This document shows positions 36,047 through 42,800 of a stretch of 64,000 nucleotides of DNA, piece by piece. The notes beneath the pieces were generated by a model that saw only the letters and a list, made by a program, of their open reading frames with translations, ran no database searches and was not told the origin of the DNA. The position numbers were made by a program, and so were the translations under genes. Every line of letters begins with the position of its first letter. The stretch's first letter is position 1. The stretch spans positions 186,001 through 250,000 of the forward strand of contig CAVQKQ010000016.1 in assembly GCA_963713085.1 (NCBI GenBank), in the 5' to 3' direction. This stretch comes from PFJX01 sp963713085. GTDB lineage: Bacteria; Pseudomonadota; Gammaproteobacteria; Burkholderiales; Thiobacillaceae.

Positions 36047-37540
36047 ATGAGCTTCGAACTGGAAACCGCCGCCCATCCCGAGACCCTGCGCCGGGTGGCC
36101 ATCGACCCCATCTCCCGGGTGGAGGGCCACGGCAAGGTCACCCTGCTGCTGGACGAGGACGACCACGTCCAGCAGGCCCGCCTGCACATCGTCGAATTCC
36201 GCGGCTTCGAGAAGTTCGTCCAGGGCCGGCCGTTCTGGGAGATCCCGGTCATGGTGCAGCGCCTGTGCGGCATCTGCCCGGTGTCCCACCACCTGGCCGC
36301 CTCCAAGGCCATGGACCAGATCGTCGGCGTCAACCACCCCGGTGGCGTGCAGCTTACGCCCACGGCGGAGAAGCTGCGCCGGCTCATGCACTACGGCCAG
36401 ATCCTGCAATCCCACGCCCTGCACTTCTTCCACCTGTCCTCGCCGGACCTGCTGTTCGGCTTCGATTCCGACATGGCGAAGCGCAACATCGTCGGCGTGG
36501 CGGCGCAATATCCGGACATCGCCAAACAGGGCGTGCTGCTGCGCAAGTTCGGCCAGGAGGTGATCCGGGTCACCGCCGGCAAGCGCATCCACGGCACCAG
36601 TTCCATCCCGGGCGGGGTGAACAAGAACCTGAGCCCGGAAGAGCGGGACTACCTGTTGAAGGACGTCTACCAGGTCATCGGCTGGAGCCTGGATGCAGTG
36701 CAACTGGCCCGGCGGCTGTTCGAGCAGAACCTGGCCCTCTACACCAGCTTCGGCCGCTTCCGCGCCCACACCCTCAACCTGATCCGCGCCGACGGCGCCA
36801 TGGACCTCTACCACGGCGGCCTGCGGGGCCGGGACATGGACGGCAAGACCCTGTTCGACCACGTGGAGTACAGCCACTACTGGGACTACATCTTCGAGGA
36901 TGTGAAGTCCTGGTCCTACATGAAGTTTCCTTTCTTCCGCAGCCTGGGCCCGGAGACGGGCTGGTACCGGGTGGGCCCCCTGACCCGGGTGACCCAGTGC
37001 GACTTCATCGACACGCCCCTGGCCGACAAGGCGCGCCAGGAATTCCTGGCCTTCGAAGATGGCGCCGTCGCGGGGGCAACCCTGGGTTACCACTGGGCGC
37101 GCATGATCGAAATGCTGCATTCCGCCGAGCAGATCAAGGACCTGCTCCACGACGCCGACCTGCTGGGAGACGACCTGGTGGTGAAGGGCGAGCGCCGTGG
37201 GCGGGGCGTGGGCATGATCGAGGCGCCCCGGGGCACCCTGATCCACCATTACCGGGTCAACGAGGACGACCTGGTGGAGCGCGCCAACCTGATCGTCTCC
37301 ACCACCCACAACAACCAGTCCATGAACGAGGCCATCCGCCAGGTGGCGCGCCAGCACCTGGACGGCCGCAAGCTCACCGAGGGCCTGCTCAACCACATCG
37401 AGGTGGCGGTGCGGGCCTTCGATCCCTGCCTGTCCTGCGCCACCCACGCCCTGGGCAAGATGCCCCTGGAGGTGGAGTTGCTGGATGCCGAGGGCACTCG
37501 TCTGGACGCCATCACCCGGGATATCCAAGGCGTCTGTTGA
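36047..37540 (+). CDS. hoxH: [NiFe] hydrogenase large catalytic subunit HoxH
   Basis: A 497-residue catalytic subunit. The Ni-Fe site ligands are in RLCGICPVSHH near residue 75 and in DPCLSCATH near the C-terminus. Family processing cleaves after that histidine, here removing about 28 residues (ALGKMPLEVELL onward). The protein splits H2 into protons and electrons, passed through HoxY, HoxU and HoxF to NAD. The hyp maturation genes are not in this window. It begins four bases after hoxY. Confidence 0.96.
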   Translation: MSFELETAAHPETLRRVAIDPISRVEGHGKVTLLLDEDDHVQQARLHIVEFRGFEKFVQGRPFWEIPVMVQRLCGICPVSHHLAASKAMDQIVGVNHPGGVQLTPTAEKLRRLMHYGQILQSHALHFFHLSSPDLLFGFDSDMAKRNIVGVAAQYPDIAKQGVLLRKFGQEVIRVTAGKRIHGTSSIPGGVNKNLSPEERDYLLKDVYQVIGWSLDAVQLARRLFEQNLALYTSFGRFRAHTLNLIRADGAMDLYHGGLRGRDMDGKTLFDHVEYSHYWDYIFEDVKSWSYMKFPFFRSLGPETGWYRVGPLTRVTQCDFIDTPLADKARQEFLAFEDGAVAGATLGYHWARMIEMLHSAEQIKDLLHDADLLGDDLVVKGERRGRGVGMIEAPRGTLIHHYRVNEDDLVERANLIVSTTHNNQSMNEAIRQVARQHLDGRKLTEGLLNHIEVAVRAFDPCLSCATHALGKMPLEVELLDAEGTRLDAITRDIQGVC

Positions 37541-37986
37541 AACGCGCGTCGCGGCTGGTCATCGGCATCGGCAACCCCAGCCGGGGCGACGATGCCCTCG
37601 GCCCCCAGGCCATCGAACGCCTGGAAGCCCTGGCCCTGCCCGATCTGGAACTGCTCACGGATTTCCAGTTGCAGGTGGAATTCCTTCTGGATCTTGCCGG
37701 GCGGGAGGAGGTGATCTTCATCGACGCCGGCGTGGCCGGTGACGGGCCGTTCACGTTCGCGCCCATCCAGGCGCGGGAAGACCACAGTTTTTCCTCCCAT
37801 GCCCTTTCCCCCCAGGCGGTTCTGCTGGCCTATGAACGGCATTACGGTCAGGCCCCGCCGCCGGCCTATGTGTTGGCGATCCGGGGTTATGGGTTCGAGT
37901 TGGGGGAGGGCTTGAGCGCGCCGGCGGCGGCGCATCTGGAAGCGGCGCTGGGCTTTCTGGCCGACCGTTTGGCTTCCCCCCTTTGA
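37537..37986 (+). CDS. hoxW: Hydrogenase maturation protease HoxW
   Basis: A 149-residue endopeptidase that removes the HoxH C-terminal tail after nickel insertion. It opens with VIGIGNPSRGDDALG, has the conserved acid residue in IFIDAG, and a histidine in SSHALSP, the nickel-sensing ligands of this family. The start is the TTG at 37537, which overlaps the hoxH stop as TTGA; no ATG or GTG would give the conserved N-terminus. Confidence 0.92.
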   Translation: MKRASRLVIGIGNPSRGDDALGPQAIERLEALALPDLELLTDFQLQVEFLLDLAGREEVIFIDAGVAGDGPFTFAPIQAREDHSFSSHALSPQAVLLAYERHYGQAPPPAYVLAIRGYGFELGEGLSAPAAAHLEAALGFLADRLASPL

Positions 37987-37996
37987 AAAAGGGGGG
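37976..37996 (+). terminator. Hairpin at the end of the hox operon
   Basis: A perfect nine-pair stem, CCCCCCTTT with AAAGGGGGG, around a GAA loop. It includes the hoxW stop codon. There is no T run after it, so it may act as an mRNA-stabilising or repeat-type hairpin rather than a full terminator. Confidence 0.5.
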
Positions 37997-38039
37997 TTAG
38001 GGGGGACTTGGCAACGGTGCTTCCTTGCACCCGTTTTCC

Positions 38040-38345
38040 GTATGCGTAGATGTGGTTGGCCGGGGGCGCCCGGCGGCGCGTTACTTTCTTTGCGCGCGCA
38101 AAGAAAGTAACCAAAGAAACCGCGCCCCACTTCCGCCGAAACCCCGTGCGTGCCCCCCTTGCGCGGGCGGCCAAAGAACTCGCCTTGGCTCAGACAGCTT
38201 TCAATGCGGGGACATGCGCCGGCCTTCGGCTTCCCCGCTCAACGGCGTCCTCCCCGGCGGCGTCAGAGGGGGAAAGGCGGTGGGTTACGCTCGCTAACCC
38301 ACCCTACGGGCTTGCGGGACGTCCGGTTAGGGCGCGCGATGGCAT
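38040..38345. repeat. Palindromic intergenic repeat cluster
   Basis: A perfect 32-base palindrome at 38080-38111 (half-site GTTACTTTCTTTGCGC) is followed by a GC-rich stretch. A second hairpin lies at 38279-38303 (GGTGGGTTA ... TAACCCACC). Repeats of this look are common between genes in many beta- and gammaproteobacteria and often produce spurious protein predictions such as VTFFARAKKVTK. No real gene is seen from 37987 to 38472. Confidence 0.75.
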
Positions 38346-38472
38346 GCTCGTTTTCCAGTACAGACTCACGCGCGGCTCACGGCAGGACGCCTTGCCCCCA
38401 AGCGCAACTGGCACGCTACGCGCCTCGATACGCGGAGTCAAGGAAGAACAGAGGACAAAGCACGGGCAGTAG

Positions 38473-38601
38473 CTACATCGCGATTATCCAAAGCAGCTTC
38501 TTCTCATTCGAAGCAGAGCTTTGGAAAATATTGATAATCGCCCAGATATCTCCGATCAGTATCAGGAGGCCCAAGACGCTGTTATATCCGAAGTTCATCA
38601 T
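38473..38601 (-). CDS. Short PLDc_N-like membrane protein, probably cut short
   Basis: A 42-residue frame begins at 38601 behind an AAGGA site. It reads like the first half of the small phospholipase D-nuclease N-terminal membrane proteins: a hydrophobic span with LGLLILIGDIWAII, then FQSSAS and KKLLWII. These usually continue into a second span with LLPVLG, and LLPVL follows here directly after a TAG. The stop therefore seems to truncate a gene of about 60 residues. Function in the family is unknown. Confidence 0.55.
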   Translation of the reverse strand: MMNFGYNSVLGLLILIGDIWAIINIFQSSASNEKKLLWIIAM

Positions 38602-38712
38602 TTTGATTCCTTCCCTGTTCAGTGGGGCTGTCAATCCCTGATGCTGACGCCCGTTACATGCGCGCCTTAACGTTCAAAGTCCGGTTGACCGCAGGGTTGG
38701 GCGTCACTGCCT

Positions 38713-39052
38713 TCACATCAAACGACCGTCGAAGTTCTGCACAGGGATAGCTGCAAGGTCGATGCCTTCAGGCCTCGTAATTATGGCAGCTATGCGAGTG
38801 CCCTTCGGATCTACGCCTTCTCCATATGGATGAATGCCGCATGTCGGGCAGAAGCGGTGCTTAATGACATGCTTGTTGAACGTGTAAGTGTTTGAAGAAG
38901 CTGCCCCAGTAAGCAAGTGAAGCTCTTTCGCGAGGCACAAACCACAAGAGCGAACCTTTGCGTGAGCAAATAGAGCAATTACATGCCAATGCTCCATTGA
39001 TCTCACCTTCAACCTCGAACGCCACTTTGCCGCAGTGGCAGCTACCTTTGTA
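38713..39052 (-). pseudogene. GFA-family (glutathione-dependent formaldehyde-activating-like) gene, frameshifted
   Basis: The zinc-binding pattern is clear: YKGSCHCGKVAFE and CNCSICSRKGSL in one frame, then FNKHVIKHRFCPTCGIHPYGEG and the C-terminal IPVQNFDG in another. One extra base near 38935 separates the two parts. There is no start codon of its own: the reading frame runs in from the broken HIRAN gene next to it. As read, it should give no complete product. Confidence 0.75.
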
Positions 39053-39389
39053 GAGATATCCTACTGTCCTTCCTTGAATATCGACGCGCACAGCGTTTTT
39101 GTCGTGAGGGTTCGCGTCCTCAAGTACGAGTTCAGCTTCGACGTACTTCTCGACGCCGTCCGGTGTTTTGCCACCAGTGATGGACTCCAGATTTCCTTGG
39201 TAGTATGCGGTTCCGCGTAATCTGTGACTCCCCAACGACCTCTGTTGAGAACGTACTGAGCGAATCCGACTTCGCTGGCTCAGAGTCGGATCCTGATAGG
39301 CCTGCAGCAAAACCTCGCCATACCGGCCTGAGTAGAACCACGGCTACGGCGATGAATATTATCCATCCGAGGAGACTGGAGTCGTTCAT
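39053..39389 (-). pseudogene. HIRAN-domain protein with N-terminal membrane span, broken and truncated
   Basis: The N-terminus (start 39389) has a span WIIFIAVAVVLL and a linker ending in VVGES, the opening of a HIRAN domain. The frame is then lost near 39220 and continues in another frame as YYQGNLESITGGKTPDGVEK and LVLEDANPHDKNAVRVDIQG, ending at VGYL. The rest of the domain is missing and the sequence passes in frame into the GFA remnant, as if a deletion joined two genes. HIRAN domains bind DNA ends in some proteins; the role of small membrane-linked ones is unknown. Confidence 0.65.
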
Positions 39390-39725
39390 GTGGCTCAGTA
39401 AGCTTTGCGTATACCTAATGTGGGGTCGATGTCAGATCTGCTGTGAAAGGTGGGCTCTGCTAATGTGTAACTCGACTTGTCATTCGTTTCTCCCTAGTTG
39501 TTTCCTGCTGTCTGGTGGGTACATGGTGTATTCACATCACAAGCCCGTGTAGGGCGCAATAACCAAAGGGCATTGCGGAGAGAAATGGAATAAAGAAGAA
39601 AAGAGAGAAGAAACCGCATGTCATCCGGCGGATTACGCTGCGCTATTCCGCCCGACTTCTTTTTATGCTGCGACCAATCTCCTCTAAGCCGTCTTGCCTG
39701 CGCCGGTCCGCGTTTTCACGGGTAT
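39390..39725. other. Non-coding stretch with short repeat motifs
   Basis: No gene is supported here. Two short inverted motifs are seen: CGCAAT ... ATTGCG within about 39550-39577, and GGCGGA ... TCCGCC at 39627-39652. They resemble repeats often found between genes in proteobacteria. The stretch is AT-richer than its neighbours around 39570-39615. Confidence 0.5.
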
Positions 39726-40310
39726 TTATTTCTTTAATTCCGGGTCCGCCAACAGCTTGTCTTTCAGCTTGTTGAGCGCATCGGTACCGGCCCTCTTTGC
39801 CGCAAGCCCGAAATCGGACTTGAATTCAGAGAATTCCGCCTTGCCTTCGCCCAGGACGCGGCCCGATGAAACCTGCATGCCGCCCGCATCCAATATCCGA
39901 TAGTCGAGCATGATCGAGAAGAATGTCGGGGGCCAGGTGAATATGCTCTCCGACGAGGATGTCGTCTGAATCTTTGGCACAAAAACCAGATTGAGGTTCT
40001 GCTGCGTGATCAGTTGCTTCTCGTCGACGGAGTTGATTGGAATCACGTTCGTGAAGGCCGAGGAAAGGGTCGCATAGATTCCGAACTCCAGATCCCGGTA
40101 TGGGTAATACCTGATATTGTCGCCGCCCCCTCCCGGGGTCGTGACCTCAATACCCTTGTCCGAAGCGGTAATGACCAAGCCGACGTTCTTTTCTATTTTT
40201 GTCGTCGCTTTGGCAAGAGTCGCCGGATCGGGAGTAATCACGATCGGATGGGCGCAAGCGGCCAGTAATCCGGCCAACGCCACGATGATCAGTTTGCCGA
40301 AAATATTCAT
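39726..40310 (-). CDS. Lipoprotein of unknown function (third of a three-gene set)
   Basis: A 194-residue predicted lipoprotein with a signal peptide and lipobox LAAC. The body is mixed alpha/beta with a SIMLDYRILDAGG segment and a helical C-terminus. It resembles lipoproteins that share a fold with outer-membrane assembly partners, but I cannot name a family. It ends a minus-strand set of three lipoprotein genes (40903-41391, 40318-40875, this one), seven bases after its neighbour, so it is almost certainly cotranscribed. Confidence 0.7.
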   Translation of the reverse strand: MNIFGKLIIVALAGLLAACAHPIVITPDPATLAKATTKIEKNVGLVITASDKGIEVTTPGGGGDNIRYYPYRDLEFGIYATLSSAFTNVIPINSVDEKQLITQQNLNLVFVPKIQTTSSSESIFTWPPTFFSIMLDYRILDAGGMQVSSGRVLGEGKAEFSEFKSDFGLAAKRAGTDALNKLKDKLLADPELKK

Positions 40311-40317
40311 GATCTCC

Positions 40318-40875
40318 TCACTTCAGCGCCGAGATGAAATCCTGGTCGGAAATCAGGGATTCGATGAATTTCTGCACGGTGGGCGCATACATGTCTCTCC
40401 CCTTGGCAATGGCTATCGCGCCGAGAAATGAGGATTCGAATTGCAGGGTGGCCGTTTTTACCTTGTCGAAAACCACATTCCCCGCCTTCGTGACGGTTAT
40501 CTTGGCCTCGATGATGGAATCACCGGTCGAAAAGCCGCCGACGTTGACGTCATTCTTGATCAATACGCCCGATAGCTGCGTCGCGGAGGAGGGGTCCAGC
40601 AAACCCGCCGCCTGAAACTCGGATTTGATGGCGTCTTCCAGATAGGCGGAGTAGCTGCCGTTGGCGGGCCGCAGAGGGCTGCCGCGCAGCCCGATCGATT
40701 CGTTGTTGGAGCCAAGCGCTGGATCGGCCGTTACCTTGGTCACCGCGAGCGGCCTGATATTGGCCATTTTCATTTGGCCGATATTGGCTACGGAAGGCGA
40801 ATATTGAGGCGTCATGATGCTGCAACCGCTGATCAGCATGACCGAAAGAGACAATACCCAGAATTTGCCAAACAT
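40318..40875 (-). CDS. Lipoprotein of unknown function (second of a three-gene set)
   Basis: A 185-residue predicted lipoprotein with lipobox ISGC. The segments SYSAYLEDAIKSEFQAAGLL and LSGVLIKNDVNVGG resemble the pattern of small lipoproteins that bind other envelope factors. No enzyme motif is visible. It lies between two other lipoprotein genes on the same strand, 27 bases after the first. The function is unknown. Confidence 0.72.
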   Translation of the reverse strand: MFGKFWVLSLSVMLISGCSIMTPQYSPSVANIGQMKMANIRPLAVTKVTADPALGSNNESIGLRGSPLRPANGSYSAYLEDAIKSEFQAAGLLDPSSATQLSGVLIKNDVNVGGFSTGDSIIEAKITVTKAGNVVFDKVKTATLQFESSFLGAIAIAKGRDMYAPTVQKFIESLISDQDFISALK

Positions 40876-40902
40876 GATTTCCCCTTATTGTTCTATACGT
40901 GA

Positions 40903-41391
40903 TCAAGGTGCAAAGCTGTTGCTGGAAATGGCGACACCGTCCTGTTTGTCCGTGGCGGGCGGTTTCGATTCATGTTTGTCCACGACGACGGACTCCCCCA
41001 TTTTGACCGGCAGATCATTGGGATAGTTATATCCGGTGCCCTTGGTGTGATCGATGATCGCGCCAATGCCGCCGCCGAAAATGATGTTGCCCCACATGCC
41101 ACCTGAAGCCTTGGATATGGCGCGTAATGAGCCATTGGGCTGGCCCTCTTTCTTGCATTCGACCAGAAGATCTTCAGCGGATCGCCTGACTTGCACGAAG
41201 GCGGGGCTCTCCGCTTCCCATGAGCCTTTGTCATTTTGCAACGTGCATTTCGCCTGTTCCAGGACCTGGCCTTTATCGTCCTTGGTCGATAAGGAAACAG
41301 GTTGCATTTCATTCGATGTGATTGTCGCGCACCCGGACATCATGAGCGGAGCCACAAGGCCCACTGTCCGGACCACCCTGGTTATTGTCAT
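40903..41391 (-). CDS. Lipoprotein of unknown function (first of a three-gene set)
   Basis: A 162-residue predicted lipoprotein with lipobox MSGC. After a beta-rich part (VSLSTKDDKGQVLEQAKCTL, then LLVECKKEG) it has a glycine-rich hydrophobic stretch (GGMWGNIIFGGGIGAIID) like a glycine zipper, which could insert in or lie along a membrane. It leads the three-gene lipoprotein set. No further identity is claimed. Confidence 0.7.
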   Translation of the reverse strand: MTITRVVRTVGLVAPLMMSGCATITSNEMQPVSLSTKDDKGQVLEQAKCTLQNDKGSWEAESPAFVQVRRSAEDLLVECKKEGQPNGSLRAISKASGGMWGNIIFGGGIGAIIDHTKGTGYNYPNDLPVKMGESVVVDKHESKPPATDKQDGVAISSNSFAP

Positions 41392-41460
41392 TTTTCATTC
41401 CCTTCCGTTGTCGCTGGTTATCAATAAAAAATGGGCCGGGGTTGCCGGCCCGCCATTCTG

Positions 41461-42738
41461 TCAATTCGCCGCCGCCTCCAAAGCCTGGTCGATATCCGCC
41501 ATCAGGTCGTCGATGTGCTCGATGCCCAGGGACAGCCGCACCATGTCCTCGGAGACGCCGGCCTTGGCCAGTTCCTCCGGCGACAACTGCCGGTGGGTAG
41601 TGCTGGCTGGGTGGCACGCCAGGCTGCGGGCGTCGCCGATGTTCACCAGGCGCACGATGAGGTTGAGCGCGTCGATGAACTTGGCGCCGGCCGCCAGGCC
41701 GCCTTTGATGCCGAAGGCGACGATGCCGGAGGCCTTGCCGCCCATGTATTTCTGGGTCAGGGCGTGGTCCTTGTGGTCGGGCAGGCCGGCGTAGTTGACC
41801 CAGGACACCTGGGGATGGGCCTTGAGCTTTTCCGCCACGTGCAGGGCGTTGTCGCAGATCCGGTCCATGCGCAGGTGCAGGGTCTCGATGCCCTGCAGGA
41901 TCAGGAAGGAGTTGAACGGCGAGATGGCGGCGCCCATGTTGCGCAGCGGCACCACCCGGGCGCGGCCGATGTAGGCCGCCGGGCCCAGGGCCTCGGTGTA
42001 GACCACGCCGTGGTAGGAGGCGTCGGGTTCGTTGAGGCGCGGGAAGCGGGTCTTGTGATCCGCCCAGGGGAACTTGCCGGAGTCCACGATCATGCCGCCG
42101 ATGCTGTTGCCGTGGCCGCCCAGGTACTTGGTGAGGGCATGCACCACGATGTCGGCGCCGTGCTCGAACGGCCGGCACAGGTAGGGGGTGGGCACGGTGT
42201 TATCGACAATCAGGGGGAGGCCGTGGGAATGGGCCAGTTGAGCCAGGGGCTCGAAGTCGGTGACGTTGCCCAGGGGATTGCCCACGGACTCGCAGAAGAA
42301 GGCCTTGGTGCGGTTGTCCACCAGCTTCGCGAAGCTGTCGGGCTGGCGGTAGTCGGCGAAGCGCACCTCGATGCCGTAGCGGGGCAGGGTGTGGGCGAAC
42401 AGGTTGTAGGTGCCGCCGTACAGGGTGGAACTGGTGACGATGTTGTCCCCCGCCTCGGCGATGGTCATGATGGCGTAGGTGATGGCGGCCATGCCCGAGG
42501 CCAGGGCCAGGCCGGCGATGCCGCCCTCCATCTCGGCGACGCGCTTTTCCAGCACGTCGGAGGTGGGGTTCATGATGCGGGTGTAGATGTTGCCGGGGAC
42601 CTTCAGATCGAACAGATCGGCGCCGTGCTGGGTGGAGTCGAAGGCGTAGGACGTGGTCTGGTAGATGGGCACGGCCACCGCCTTGGTGGTGGGTTCCGGG
42701 CTGTAGCCGCCGTGCACGGCAATGGTCTCGATCTTCAT
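41461..42738 (-). CDS. metY: O-acetylhomoserine sulfhydrylase MetY
   Basis: A 425-residue PLP enzyme of the Cys/Met metabolism family that makes homocysteine from O-acetylhomoserine and sulfide. It shows VHGGYSPEPTTKAVAVPIYQTTSY at the N-terminus, NIYTRIMNPT, LASGMAAI, and the PLP lysine in ALTKYLGGHGN. The C-terminus RLSLGIEHIDDLMADI is typical. The start at 42738 follows an AGGAG site. It has about 62 bases to the upstream nuclease gene on the same strand. Confidence 0.95.
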   Translation of the reverse strand: MKIETIAVHGGYSPEPTTKAVAVPIYQTTSYAFDSTQHGADLFDLKVPGNIYTRIMNPTSDVLEKRVAEMEGGIAGLALASGMAAITYAIMTIAEAGDNIVTSSTLYGGTYNLFAHTLPRYGIEVRFADYRQPDSFAKLVDNRTKAFFCESVGNPLGNVTDFEPLAQLAHSHGLPLIVDNTVPTPYLCRPFEHGADIVVHALTKYLGGHGNSIGGMIVDSGKFPWADHKTRFPRLNEPDASYHGVVYTEALGPAAYIGRARVVPLRNMGAAISPFNSFLILQGIETLHLRMDRICDNALHVAEKLKAHPQVSWVNYAGLPDHKDHALTQKYMGGKASGIVAFGIKGGLAAGAKFIDALNLIVRLVNIGDARSLACHPASTTHRQLSPEELAKAGVSEDMVRLSLGIEHIDDLMADIDQALEAAAN

Positions 42739-42800
42739 GACGTCTCCTGAGTTGCTGAGTTGTATTTGCCGGATATGTCGGGGGTTCCGGACCGGCTGGA

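Noticed and set aside
38025..38641. Three overlapping plus-strand frames in the repeat region
   Set aside because: They translate a common intergenic palindromic repeat that often yields spurious proteins. The only likely gene there is the short minus-strand PLDc_N-like frame.
41431..42750. A 439-residue plus-strand open frame
   Set aside because: It is antisense to metY, with Gly/Val/His-rich composition and no recognisable fold.
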